From PFJX01 sp040751755 (GTDB lineage Bacteria; Pseudomonadota; Gammaproteobacteria; Burkholderiales; Thiobacillaceae), in the NCBI GenBank assembly GCA_040751755.1, contig JBFMHC010000050.1, positions 62,001 to 126,000 of the forward strand: a DNA stretch of 64,000 nt, in the 5' to 3' direction. Made by a program: the position numbers and the translations under genes. Below the pieces are notes generated by a model. It was not told the DNA's origin. It did no database searches and worked only from the letters and a program-made list of their open reading frames with translations. Positions 52,227-61,799 of the stretch are shown here, piece after piece (the first letter of the stretch is position 1; every line of letters starts with the position of its first letter).

Positions 52227-53006
52227 ATGACCAAAATGAGCTTCGTCCATTTCAAGTTCCTGCCCATGTCCATGCGTGTGCTGTTCAGCATGGTCCTGAT
52301 CGTGTTCGGCACGGGTTACCTCATGGCCATGATCCAGGTCTGGGAGTCCCACGCGGGCAAGGACGGAGACCCCATGCTGTCGGGCAAGGACCTGATGATC
52401 GCCTACGGCGGCAACCCCAGCGGCACCAAGCTGGAGACCGCCCTGCGCGGCCCCATGGCGGACATGCTGCCGGCCGAGAAACGCGAGACGATCTTCTCCT
52501 GGCTGCATGAAGGCGCGAATCAGGAGGGCTACGACGGCAAGATCAAGCCCATCCTCGACGAGCACTGCATCATGTGCCACAACCCCGAGGCCAACCCCCA
52601 TCTCCCCGACCTGCGCGATTTCAACGGCGTGTCCAAGGTCACCGCCAAGGACGAGGGCATGAACATCCCCACCCTGGTGCGGGTCTCCCACATCCACCTG
52701 TTCTCCATCACCTTCATCTTCTTCATCGTCGGCTACATCTTCACCCACGCCTACGTGCGCCCCACCTGGCTGAAGTGCCTGCTGATCGCCGCGCCCTTCG
52801 TGGTGCTGCTGACCGACGTCGGCTCCTGGTATCTGACCAAGGTCTGGCCCGGCTTCGCCTGGGCGGTGATCGCCAGCGGCGCCATCATGGGCTCCTCCTT
52901 CGCGGCGATGTGGCTGATCTCGATGTGGCAGATGTGGTTCGGCAAGGTCCCCGAGGAGGTCTCGGACAAGGAAGGCCAGCTGCCCTGCATCCACGGCGGC
53001 GAGTAA
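52227..53006 (+). CDS. Membrane-bound monohaem cytochrome c, function unknown
   Basis: A 259-residue protein with an N-terminal membrane helix (about 17-36), a periplasmic domain with one c-type haem site CIMCH (114-118), and three further helices (about 156-176, 183-203, 210-236). Histidines His155, His157 and His174 flank or lie in the second helix and could bind a b-type haem. I know of no defined enzyme with this layout. It is behind a perfect FNR box and ends in a strong terminator, so it is a single-gene unit probably made under low oxygen. A quinol- or cytochrome-linked electron transfer role is inferred. Confidence 0.82.
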   Translation: MTKMSFVHFKFLPMSMRVLFSMVLIVFGTGYLMAMIQVWESHAGKDGDPMLSGKDLMIAYGGNPSGTKLETALRGPMADMLPAEKRETIFSWLHEGANQEGYDGKIKPILDEHCIMCHNPEANPHLPDLRDFNGVSKVTAKDEGMNIPTLVRVSHIHLFSITFIFFIVGYIFTHAYVRPTWLKCLLIAAPFVVLLTDVGSWYLTKVWPGFAWAVIASGAIMGSSFAAMWLISMWQMWFGKVPEEVSDKEGQLPCIHGGE

Positions 53007-53026
53007 CCCTCGCGCGGAAAAACGAA

Positions 53027-53051
53027 GGGCGGCCCGCGGGCCGCCCTTTTT
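53027..53051. terminator. Strong bidirectional terminator
   Basis: GGGCGGCCC-GC-GGGCCGCCC is followed by TTTTT on the plus strand; on the minus strand the same stem is followed by TTCGTTTTT. It lies between the convergent cytochrome gene and leuA. Confidence 0.92.
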
Positions 53052-53073
53052 CATTGCCGACGCGCGGCGCGCT

Positions 53074-54609
<1,536 letters not shown>

Positions 54610-54635
54610 GGCGTGCTCCATACGCTCTCAATTCG

Positions 54636-54675
54636 ACCGCCGCGCGCGGGCATCTGGCCATGCGGAAGCGGCGGT
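54636..54675 (-). promoter_or_regulatory. Hairpin between the leader peptide and leuA
   Basis: ACCGCCGC (minus strand 54675-54668) pairs with GCGGCGGT (54643-54636) around a 24-base loop; no T tract follows. Further upstream CCACCC-N7-GGGTGG can also pair. These are candidates for the switching structures of attenuation control. Confidence 0.45.
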
Positions 54676-54734
54676 TCCACCCGTGCCTGGGGTGGGCAGG
54701 AATGCATGCGGTACTGCGAAAGGGGGGAGTGTGA

Positions 54735-54818
54735 TCAGTGCCCGCGCGGGGGCAGCAGCAGCCGGGTGGCCAGCCGCATCAGGCAGAAGAATTGGGCGGT
54801 GTGAAAGGTGTCGCGCAT
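54735..54818 (-). CDS. leuA leader peptide (putative)
   Basis: A 27-codon frame, MRDTFHTAQFFCLMRLATRL then LLPPRGH, with five Leu codons, three of them consecutive before Pro-Pro. It starts at or one base from the predicted transcription start of the promoter at 54825-54853, so it may be translated from a leaderless mRNA. It ends 125 bases before leuA with hairpin-forming sequence between. Such features are those of leucine attenuator peptides, where ribosome stalling at Leu codons controls the gene below. Too short to judge by homology. Confidence 0.6.
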   Translation of the reverse strand: MRDTFHTAQFFCLMRLATRLLLPPRGH

Positions 54819-54824
54819 GGCCGG

Positions 54825-54853
54825 AATATAAACGCCTATGCCGCGGGGGGCAA
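54825..54853 (-). promoter_or_regulatory. Promoter of the leader peptide-leuA unit
   Basis: TTGCCC (54853-54848), 17 bases, TATATT (54830-54825): a good sigma-70 promoter on the minus strand, overlapping the last codons of pssA. The predicted start, about 54818, coincides with the leader ATG. Confidence 0.6.
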
Positions 54854-55627
54854 GGAATCCGGCGCCTTCGGGCCGAGGCGGCGCCTGGCCCAGAGGACAT
54901 AGCCGGACAGGCCGTAGGCCATGAACAGCATGAACAGGACGATGGGCGGGTCGATCGACACGAGGCTGAACGAGAGCGCCACCAGGACGATGACCACGAA
55001 GGGCACGCTCTTCTTCAGGTTGATGTCCTTGCCGCTGTAGAAGCGGAAGTTGGTGATCATGGACAGGCCGGCGAACAGGGTCACGCCCCAGGCCAGCCAG
55101 CGCACGTCCTGGCCGGCCCACTGGTTGTCGACCATCACCCAGACGAAGCTCGCCACCAGGGCCGCCGCCGAGGGGCTGGGCAGGCCGAGGAACCAGCGCT
55201 TGTCCTGCACCGCCAGCATGGTATTGAAGCGTGCCAGGCGCAGCGCAGCACCGGCGCAGTAGACGAAGGCGGCGATCCAGCCCAGCTTGCCCATGCCCTG
55301 CAGGGCGAAGCTGTAGATCACCAGGGCCGGCGCGACGCCGAACGAGACCATGTCGGACAGCGAGTCGTACTCGGCACCGAAGGCGCTCTGCGTATTGGTC
55401 AGGCGCGCCACCCGGCCGTCCAGGCCGTCCAGCACCATGGCGACGAAGATCGCCACTGCCGCCGGCTCGTAATGGCCGTTCATCGCCTGCACGATGGCGT
55501 AGAAGCCGGCGAACAGCGCGCCCGTGGTGAACAGGTTGGGTAGCAGGAAGATGCCGCGACGCCTGGGTTTGCCGCCCTGGTCGGGCGTCTCCACGTCTGA
55601 ATCCGGGAGGGTGTGCGGATCCTGCAT
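54836..55627 (-). CDS. pssA: CDP-diacylglycerol-serine O-phosphatidyltransferase PssA
   Basis: PssA makes phosphatidylserine from CDP-diacylglycerol and serine. The 263-residue integral membrane protein has the complete CDP-alcohol phosphotransferase motif D67-x2-DG-x2-AR-x8-G-x3-D-x3-D, and about seven to eight membrane helices. It is the membrane (type II) form rather than the phospholipase D-like E. coli form. It follows psd by 3 bases, so both phosphatidylethanolamine steps are co-transcribed. Confidence 0.95.
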   Translation of the reverse strand: MQDPHTLPDSDVETPDQGGKPRRRGIFLLPNLFTTGALFAGFYAIVQAMNGHYEPAAVAIFVAMVLDGLDGRVARLTNTQSAFGAEYDSLSDMVSFGVAPALVIYSFALQGMGKLGWIAAFVYCAGAALRLARFNTMLAVQDKRWFLGLPSPSAAALVASFVWVMVDNQWAGQDVRWLAWGVTLFAGLSMITNFRFYSGKDINLKKSVPFVVIVLVALSFSLVSIDPPIVLFMLFMAYGLSGYVLWARRRLGPKAPDSLPPAA

Positions 55628-55630
55628 GGA

Positions 55631-56299
55631 TCAGAGCTGCGCCAGCACGTCGCTGGACGCGTAGACCTTGTCGCCGATGGCGACGCGCGGCTTGGCGTCG
55701 GTGGGCAGGTAGACATCGACGCGCGAGCCGAATCGGATGAAGCCGTAGCGCTGGCCGCGCGCGAGACGGTCACCCGGCTTGGCGTAGCAGAGGATGCGGC
55801 GCGCGATCAGGCCCGCGACCTGCACGCAGGTCACGTCCTTGCCATCGCGGGTGCGGAACCACAGGGCATTGCGTTCGTTCTCGGTGGAGGCCTTGTCGAG
55901 GTCCGCGTTGACGAACTTGCCCGGGTTGTACCAGCGCTCCTTCACCTCGCCGTCGACGGGGGCGCGGTTGGAATGCACGTTGAACACGTTCATGAACACG
56001 CTGATCTTGAGCGCGCGGCGCTTCAGCCAGGGGTCGTCCGTCTCCTCGACGGCGACGATGCGGCCGTCCGCAGGCGACAGCACCAGGCCCTCGCCGGCGG
56101 GGGCGTGCCGCGCGGGGTCGCGGAAGAACTGCAGAACAAACAGGCTGATCAGCCAGAGCGGCATGGCCCACAGCCAGCCGGCGGCAAAGGTGACGATCAA
56201 GGAGAGGACCAGCGAGCCGGCGAGGAAGGGCCAGCCCTCACGGGCGATGATGGGATGGGGCCAGGGGGCCTTGTCGGGAGGTGCCACGCCGATACACAT
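55631..56299 (-). CDS. psd: Phosphatidylserine decarboxylase proenzyme (short type)
   Basis: Psd makes phosphatidylethanolamine. The 222-residue protein is the short form with two N-terminal membrane helices (about 28-60), the segment VFMNVFNVHSNRAPVDG and the self-cleavage site Gly191-Ser192 in RFGSRVDVY, where Ser becomes the pyruvoyl group. It lies between ilvC and pssA, a common order in Beta- and some Gammaproteobacteria. Confidence 0.93.
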   Translation of the reverse strand: MCIGVAPPDKAPWPHPIIAREGWPFLAGSLVLSLIVTFAAGWLWAMPLWLISLFVLQFFRDPARHAPAGEGLVLSPADGRIVAVEETDDPWLKRRALKISVFMNVFNVHSNRAPVDGEVKERWYNPGKFVNADLDKASTENERNALWFRTRDGKDVTCVQVAGLIARRILCYAKPGDRLARGQRYGFIRFGSRVDVYLPTDAKPRVAIGDKVYASSDVLAQL

Positions 56300-56328
56300 G
56301 AAATGAGAAGGAGACAGTCGTCAGTCTG

Positions 56329-56351
56329 CAGCCGTCGCCGGGCGACGGCTG
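56329..56351. terminator. Ten-base-stem hairpin between ilvC and psd
   Basis: CAGCCGTCGC-CGG-GCGACGGCTG is a perfect 10-base stem in the 71-base ilvC-psd gap. No T tract follows in either direction, so it may be an attenuating or mRNA-stabilising structure rather than a full terminator. Confidence 0.45.
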
Positions 56352-56370
56352 GGAACTGCCGGCTGGCGGC

Positions 56371-57387
56371 TTAGTTCTTGGACTTGTCGACCAGCTTGTT
56401 GGCCTTGATCCAGGGCATCATCTCGCGCAGCTTCTCGCCGGTCACCTCGATGGGGTGGGCGGCGTTCAGGCGACGGCGCGCGGTCATGGAAGGATAGTTG
56501 GTCTTGCCTTCCATGATGAACATCTTGGCGTACTCACCGCTCTGGATGCGCTTCAGGGCGTTGCGCATGGCGGCGCGCGACTGCTCGTTGATGACCTCGG
56601 TACCGGTCACGTACTCGCCGTACTCCGCGTTGTTGGAGATGGAGTAGTTCATGTTGGCGATGCCGCCCTCGTACATCAGGTCGACGATCAGCTTCAGCTC
56701 GTGCAGGCACTCGAAGTAGGCCATCTCGGGCGCGTAGCCGGCCTCGACCAGGGTCTCGAAGCCCATCTTCACCAGCTCCACGGCGCCGCCGCACAGCACG
56801 GCCTGCTCGCCGAACAGGTCGGTCTCGGTCTCGTCCTTGAAGGTGGTCTCGATGATGCCGGTGCGGCCGCCGCCGATCGCCGCGGCGTAGGACAGGGCCA
56901 TATCCTTGGCCTTGCCGGAGGCGTCCTGGTACACGGCGATCAGGTCGGGGATGCCGCCGCCCTTGACGAACTCGGAGCGCACGGTGTGGCCGGGGGCCTT
57001 GGGGGCGACCATGATCACGTCCAGGTCGGCGCGCGGCACGATCTGGTTGTAGTGGATGCAGAAGCCGTGGGCGAAGGCCAGGGCGGCGCCCTTCTTGATG
57101 TTGGGCTCGATCTCGTTCTTGTACACATCGGGCTGCATCTCGTCCGGCACCAGCATCATGACCACGTCGGCATCCTTCACCGCGGCGCCGACTTCCTTGA
57201 CGGTCAGACCGGCCTTCTTGGCCTTGTCCCAGGAGGCGCCGCCCTTGCGCAGGCCGACCGTGACCTTGGCACCGGAGTCCTTCAGGTTGTTGGCGTGGGC
57301 ATGGCCCTGGGAACCGTAACCGACGATGGTGACCTTCTTCTTCTTGATCAGGGACAGGTCGCAGTCTTTCTCGTAGTAAACCTTCAT
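56371..57387 (-). CDS. ilvC: Ketol-acid reductoisomerase IlvC (class I)
   Basis: IlvC converts acetolactate to dihydroxyisovalerate with NADPH and Mg2+. The 338-residue length is that of class I enzymes. The Rossmann loop is VGYGSQGHAHANNLKDSG, with later PDEMQPDVY, AHGFCIHYNQIVP and the metal-site DETETDLFGEQAVLCGG. It follows ilvH by 23 bases. Confidence 0.97.
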   Translation of the reverse strand: MKVYYEKDCDLSLIKKKKVTIVGYGSQGHAHANNLKDSGAKVTVGLRKGGASWDKAKKAGLTVKEVGAAVKDADVVMMLVPDEMQPDVYKNEIEPNIKKGAALAFAHGFCIHYNQIVPRADLDVIMVAPKAPGHTVRSEFVKGGGIPDLIAVYQDASGKAKDMALSYAAAIGGGRTGIIETTFKDETETDLFGEQAVLCGGAVELVKMGFETLVEAGYAPEMAYFECLHELKLIVDLMYEGGIANMNYSISNNAEYGEYVTGTEVINEQSRAAMRNALKRIQSGEYAKMFIMEGKTNYPSMTARRRLNAAHPIEVTGEKLREMMPWIKANKLVDKSKN

Positions 57388-57410
57388 GGGAGATCCTTTC
57401 TAACGAACGT

Positions 57411-57905
57411 TCAAACTTTCATGATCCGGTCGCCCCGGCCAATGCCCGAGGCACCGGTGCGCACGGTTTCCAGAATGGCGGAGGCATCCAGGGCCTCCAG
57501 GAAGGCGTCGAGCTTGGAGCCGGGGCCGGTCAGCTCGATGGTGTAGGTCTTGTCGGCGACATCGATCACGCGGCCGCGGAAGATGTCGGCCATGCGCTTC
57601 ATCTCCTCGCGCAGCTCCGGCGTGTGGGCACGCACCTTCACCAGCATCAGCTCGCGCTCGATGTGGCTGCCGTCGGTGAGGTCCTGCACCTTGACCACGT
57701 CGACCAGCTTGTTGAGCTGCTTGGTGATCTGCTCGATGACGTCCTCCGAGCCGCGCGTGACGATGGTCATGCGCGACAGGGTGGCGTCCTCGGTGGGCGC
57801 GACGGTGAGCGATTCGATGTTGTAGCCGCGCGCGCTGAACAGGCCGGAGACGCGCGACAGCGCGCCGGACTCGTTTTCCATCAGCAGGGAAATGATGTGT
57901 CTCAT
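57411..57905 (-). CDS. ilvH: Acetolactate synthase small (regulatory) subunit IlvH
   Basis: IlvH binds valine and activates the catalytic subunit. The 164-residue protein has an N-terminal ACT domain (HIISLLMENESGALSRVSGLFSARGYNIESL) and the second ferredoxin-like domain. Its ATG overlaps the ilvB stop. Confidence 0.96.
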   Translation of the reverse strand: MRHIISLLMENESGALSRVSGLFSARGYNIESLTVAPTEDATLSRMTIVTRGSEDVIEQITKQLNKLVDVVKVQDLTDGSHIERELMLVKVRAHTPELREEMKRMADIFRGRVIDVADKTYTIELTGPGSKLDAFLEALDASAILETVRTGASGIGRGDRIMKV

Positions 57906-59611
57906 ACCAGAATCATCTCCGAGAGGCCCTTGCCGGCCGGGATCATGGGGTAGACGTTCTCACGCGGGTCGGTGAGGAAGTTGATGAACACCAGGCGGTC
58001 CCTGTACTTGCCGAAGGCGTCGCGCAGGGCCGGTTCCACGTCCTCCGGCTTCTCCACCTGGATGCCGACATGGCCGTAGGCCTCGGCCAGCTTCACGAAA
58101 TCGGGCAAAGAGGTCATGTAGGACTCGGCGTAGCGCTCCTCATAGAAGAACTCTTGCCACTGCCGCACCATGCCCAGGTAGCCGTTGTTGAGCAGGATGA
58201 CCTTGAGCGGCAGCTTGTGCTCCAGGCAGGTGGACAGCTCCTGGATGTTCATCTGGATGCTGCCCTCGCCGGTGATGCAGGCGACCATGGCGTCCGGGTG
58301 CGCGAACTGCACGCCCATCGCCGCGGGCAGGCCGAAGCCCATGGTGCCGAGGCCGCCGGAGTTGATCCAGCGGCGCGGCTTGTCGAACTTGTAGTATTGC
58401 GCGGCCCACATCTGGTGCTGTCCGACGTCGGAGGTGACGAAGGCCTCACCCCGGGTGACCTCGTAGAGCTTCTCGACCACGTACTGCGGCTTGATCACGG
58501 ACGAGCCCTGGTCGTACTTCAGGCAGTCCTGCGCGCGCCACAACTCGATCTGCGCCCACCAGGCCTTGAGCGCCTGCGCGTCCGGCTTGTGCTTCTCGGC
58601 CTTGAGCTGCTTGATGATCTCGTCCAGCACGTGCGACACGTCACCGACGATGGGCACGTCGACCTTGACCCGCTTGGAGATCGACGAGGGATCGACGTCG
58701 ATATGGATGATGCGGTGATGCTCGCTGCCGAAGTGCTTTGGGTTGCCGATCACGCGGTCGTCGAAGCGGGCGCCCACGGCCAGCAGGACGTCGCAGTGCT
58801 GCATGGCCATGTTGGCCTCGTAGGTGCCGTGCATGCCCAGCATACCCAGGAACAGCGGATCCGGCGAGGGATAGCCGCCCAGGCCCATGAGGGTGCTGGT
58901 GGTGGGATAGCCGAGCAGACGGGTCAATTCCGTTTGCTGCACCGCCGCATCGCCGAGGACCACGCCACCGCCGGTGTAGATGACCGGGCGCTTCGCCTCC
59001 AGCAGCATCTGCACGGCCTTCTTGATCTGGCCCGCATGCCCCTTGGAGGTCGGGTTGTAGGAGCGCATCGACACGCTCTTCGGATATTCGTAGACGCAGG
59101 TGTGCTGCGTCACATCCTTGGGGATGTCCACCACCACCGGGCCGGGGCGGCCGGTTGCGGCGATGTAGAAGGCCTTCTTGATGGTATCCGCCAGCTGACG
59201 CACGTCCTTCACCAGGAAGTTGTGCTTGACGCAGGGGCGGGTGATGCCGATGGTGTCGACCTCCTGGAAGGCATCCATGCCGATGGCCGCGGTCGGCACC
59301 TGGCCGGTCAGCACTACCATGGGGATCGAGTCCATATAGGCGGTGGCGATGCCGGTCACCGCGTTGGTCGCACCGGGGCCGGAGGTCACGATCGCCACGC
59401 CGACCTTGCCGGTGGACCTTGCATAGGCATCGGCCGCGTGCAGGGCCGCCTGTTCATGGCGCACCAGGATGTGCTGAAAGGCATCCTGCTTGTAGATCTC
59501 GTCGTAGATGTTCAGGACTGCCCCACCGGGGTAGCCGAAGATGTGCTGCACACCCTCGTCGCGTAAACAGCGGACAACGATCTCCGCTCCGGTCAACTCA
59601 GTGTCGGCCAT
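57902..59611 (-). CDS. ilvB: Acetolactate synthase large (catalytic) subunit IlvB/IlvI
   Basis: A ThDP-dependent enzyme that makes acetolactate from pyruvate. The 569-residue protein has the catalytic Glu in VRHEQAALHAADAYARSTG, the FAD-region GATNAVTGIATAYMDSIP, and the ThDP motif GEGSIQMNIQELSTCLEHKLPLKVILLNN. It begins the ilvB-ilvH-ilvC-psd-pssA-leuA run. It supplies ketoisovalerate also to panB at 27 kb. Confidence 0.97.
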   Translation of the reverse strand: MADTELTGAEIVVRCLRDEGVQHIFGYPGGAVLNIYDEIYKQDAFQHILVRHEQAALHAADAYARSTGKVGVAIVTSGPGATNAVTGIATAYMDSIPMVVLTGQVPTAAIGMDAFQEVDTIGITRPCVKHNFLVKDVRQLADTIKKAFYIAATGRPGPVVVDIPKDVTQHTCVYEYPKSVSMRSYNPTSKGHAGQIKKAVQMLLEAKRPVIYTGGGVVLGDAAVQQTELTRLLGYPTTSTLMGLGGYPSPDPLFLGMLGMHGTYEANMAMQHCDVLLAVGARFDDRVIGNPKHFGSEHHRIIHIDVDPSSISKRVKVDVPIVGDVSHVLDEIIKQLKAEKHKPDAQALKAWWAQIELWRAQDCLKYDQGSSVIKPQYVVEKLYEVTRGEAFVTSDVGQHQMWAAQYYKFDKPRRWINSGGLGTMGFGLPAAMGVQFAHPDAMVACITGEGSIQMNIQELSTCLEHKLPLKVILLNNGYLGMVRQWQEFFYEERYAESYMTSLPDFVKLAEAYGHVGIQVEKPEDVEPALRDAFGKYRDRLVFINFLTDPRENVYPMIPAGKGLSEMILV

Positions 59612-59644
59612 GGCAAGGATTTCTAATATTCTGAAAAGCCCAAA

Positions 59645-59673
59645 ACACTATCGGTTGCCATCTGGACGGTCAA
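59645..59673 (-). promoter_or_regulatory. Possible promoter of the ilvB operon
   Basis: On the minus strand TTGACC, 17 bases, TAGTGT, ending about 35 bases before the ilvB ATG. The -35 is good; the -10 is weak. No leader peptide with Ile/Val/Leu codons is visible in the short gap. Confidence 0.35.
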
Positions 59674-59695
59674 GCAAGCCCGTGGCAATCGAAAA

Positions 59696-59729
59696 ACAAA
59701 AAAGGGGTTTGGCATGCGCCAAACCCCTT
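59696..59729 (-). terminator. Rho-independent terminator of tRNA-Lys
   Basis: AAGGGGTTTGGC-GCAT-GCCAAACCCCTT on the minus strand, a 12-base stem followed by a T tract (TTTTTTG), starting 4 bases after the tRNA 3' end. Confidence 0.93.
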
Positions 59730-59733
59730 GACC

Positions 59734-59809
59734 TGGTGGGTGGTGGGGGATTCGAACCCACGACCAACGGATTAAAAGTCCGCTGCTCTACCGGCTGAGC
59801 TAACCACCC
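59734..59809 (-). tRNA. tRNA-Lys (anticodon UUU)
   Basis: A 76-base cloverleaf: acceptor GGGTGGT pairs with ACCACCC, D stem GCTC/GAGC, anticodon loop CTTTTAA with anticodon TTT, T arm GTGGG-TTCGAAT-CCCCC, and encoded CCA end. It has its own promoter and terminator. Confidence 0.97.
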
Positions 59810-59823
59810 GAAGAAAGACCGCA

Positions 59824-59853
59824 ATTATTTCAGAAAACCGTTCGATCGGTCAA
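59824..59853 (-). promoter_or_regulatory. Promoter of tRNA-Lys
   Basis: TTGACC, 18 bases, AATAAT on the minus strand, ending 14 bases before the tRNA 5' end. Confidence 0.6.
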
Positions 59854-59863
59854 GACACCCGAC

Positions 59864-60553
59864 TCAGTACGTGACGGTTTTCTTTTCCTTGCTACGGCGG
59901 GCGGGCGCCTTGGTGCCGGCGGAGTTCTGGGCCGTCGACTTGTCGCCGCCCTTGCCGTCCAGCGGCTCGGGCTTGCTGTAGCTGACCTCCTTCACCGGCG
60001 AAGGCGCGGCGGGCGCCGCCTCGGAGGTCTTGCCATCGGCGACCTGCGTCAGCTTCGACTTGTACTCCTCCATGAAGGCGAGCACCTTGCTCATGCGCAC
60101 CTGGCCGGGGATGAACATCACGATCTCGCCATTCGGGTCATAGATGTAGGAGGTCGGATAGAAATCCACAGGCCCCACCTGACGGAACGGGCTGTCCTGG
60201 TTACGACGCGCACCACCGGCGATGATGCTGTTGAACTCCAGCGAATGGCGGGTAGCCGCGTCGCGCACCACGTTCTCGTCCGGGCCATAGTCCAGACCCA
60301 CGCCGATGACGACGAAGTCCTTTCGCTTGTTCAATTCGTTGAGCGTCGGCACCTCGACCCAGCAGAGCGGGCACCAGGGCGCCCAGAAGTTGACCAGCAC
60401 CCACTTGCCTTTGAAGTCGGAGAGCTTGACCGACTTGCCGTTGATATCGGTGAACTGGAAGTTGATCGCCTTGGTGCCCTCGGCGCGAGCCGGCCCGGTC
60501 GACAGCGCCAGCGTCGCAAAGCCAAGCAGCAATACAGCGAGAAGTTTCCGCAT
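59864..60553 (-). CDS. TlpA-like periplasmic thiol-disulfide redoxin
   Basis: A 229-residue exported protein with signal peptide (cut near ARA, residue 24) and a TlpA/redoxin domain (about 27-165) with active site CPLC at 61-64 (WAPWCPLCWVE). The last 60 residues are a low-complexity Lys/Ser/Pro tail. It lies 88 bases downstream of the YeeE/YedE transporter in the same direction, suggesting it handles periplasmic thiols or sulfur for transport. ATG at 60553 has AAGGA upstream. The CPLC sequence is not the usual CPPC of TlpA/ResA. Confidence 0.83.
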   Translation of the reverse strand: MRKLLAVLLLGFATLALSTGPARAEGTKAINFQFTDINGKSVKLSDFKGKWVLVNFWAPWCPLCWVEVPTLNELNKRKDFVVIGVGLDYGPDENVVRDAATRHSLEFNSIIAGGARRNQDSPFRQVGPVDFYPTSYIYDPNGEIVMFIPGQVRMSKVLAFMEEYKSKLTQVADGKTSEAAPAAPSPVKEVSYSKPEPLDGKGGDKSTAQNSAGTKAPARRSKEKKTVTY

Positions 60554-60641
60554 CTTTGTCCTTTCAGGTCGCACCGACTTCATAGCCCGATACATCCGTT
60601 TTATCGGCAGGCCTTTTTCAATCCTCAATAAATCTTTTTGA

Positions 60642-61736
60642 TCATGCGGACCGCATCATCAGGTAGTACTGGATCTTCATGGTGATCGCCGCGCCGGCGA
60701 CGATGCCGAAGAAGGCGATGAAGGAACTGACCGCCAGGGTCGACACGCCGGTGACCGCCTGGCCGATCGTGCACCCCATCGCGGCGATGCCGCCGAAGCC
60801 CATGAGTACCGCGCCGACGATGTGACGGAACATGTCCTGCGGGGAATTGAAGTACTCCCAGCGGAAGCTGCGGTTGAACACGGAATAGATGAACGAGCCG
60901 ATGACCACGCCGAACACCGAGGCGATGCCGAAGGTGACGTGCTTGTCGCGCCAGTATGCCCAGAGATCCATGGTGTAGGCCAGGGGGCCGACGAAGGTCA
61001 TGGATTCCGCCAGCTTGGAGTCGGTGCCGACGAAGGTCTTTTCCATGAACTCATTCTCGGAGTAGCCGAGGTGCCCGGTGACGTACCAGCCGGCCGCCAC
61101 GACCAGGCCGATGACAATGCCCGCGAGGATGTTGTCGTGGTTCTCGCGGAACTCCTTGCTGGCGAACACGAAGGCCAGGATCAGCACGCCGAGCACGGCT
61201 GCCACGTAGAACTGCGCGGACGGATCGGCCATCCCCATCACGGCGGGAAGGGTCTGCAGGCCGTCGAGATGGAGCGTGAAGACGTCGGCGCGCAGCACGC
61301 TGTCCACAGGGATGCGCAGGATGCCGTTCATGGTCACCAGTGCCGAGTAGCCGAGGAACAGGAACACCACCACCGACTTGAGGTTGCCGCCGCCGAGCCG
61401 CACCAGGGTACGCTGCCCGCAGCCCCCTGCGAGCGTCATGCCCACGCCAAAGATCAGCCCGCCGGTCAGGGCGCCGAACCAGTAGACGGTGCCGCGGGTA
61501 TAGAAAGTCTGTTCGACGTCGAGATACGAGAAATAGACCAGCAGGTTGGTACCGAGGATGGCGATGCCGATGGCCAGCAGCCAGGCACGCATGCGGCCCC
61601 AATCCCCCATATTGACGACATCGGACACCGCCCCCATGGTGCAGAAGCTGGTCTTGTTCGCGACATAGCCGAATATCACGGCCAGAAAGAACCCCAACCA
61701 GGCAACCACCAACACAGGGTTTTCCATGCTCTCCAT
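60642..61736 (-). CDS. YeeE/YedE (TsuA-like) sulfur compound transporter
   Basis: A 364-residue membrane protein with about nine to ten helices and the cysteine motifs of the YeeE/YedE family: FCTMGA (Cys32), GGCGQR (Cys106) and GCTIGQ (Cys322). In TsuA/YeeE of known structure, equivalent cysteines line the thiosulfate path. It probably imports thiosulfate or a related sulfur species. ATG at 61736 has AGGAG at 7 bases; a GTG at 61742 is less likely. It is placed between queC and the TlpA-like gene. Confidence 0.88.
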   Translation of the reverse strand: MESMENPVLVVAWLGFFLAVIFGYVANKTSFCTMGAVSDVVNMGDWGRMRAWLLAIGIAILGTNLLVYFSYLDVEQTFYTRGTVYWFGALTGGLIFGVGMTLAGGCGQRTLVRLGGGNLKSVVVFLFLGYSALVTMNGILRIPVDSVLRADVFTLHLDGLQTLPAVMGMADPSAQFYVAAVLGVLILAFVFASKEFRENHDNILAGIVIGLVVAAGWYVTGHLGYSENEFMEKTFVGTDSKLAESMTFVGPLAYTMDLWAYWRDKHVTFGIASVFGVVIGSFIYSVFNRSFRWEYFNSPQDMFRHIVGAVLMGFGGIAAMGCTIGQAVTGVSTLAVSSFIAFFGIVAGAAITMKIQYYLMMRSA

Positions 61737-61768
61737 CGACACGCTCCTAGCGGGGTTTGGATCAGGGG

Positions 61769-61799
61769 ATTATAGGGGCGGAAATTCCCTAACTGTCAT
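61769..61799 (-). promoter_or_regulatory. Promoter of the YeeE/YedE gene
   Basis: TATAAT (61774-61769) with ATGACA 19 bases upstream (61799-61794), overlapping the queC stop, 32 bases before the ATG. The -10 is exact; the spacing is long. Confidence 0.45.

Noticed and set aside
60601..60608. GCCGATAA on the minus strand before the TlpA-like gene, an exact sigma-28 -10 octamer
   Set aside because: No TAAA-type -35 at the required distance, and the gene is not flagellar; probably chance.
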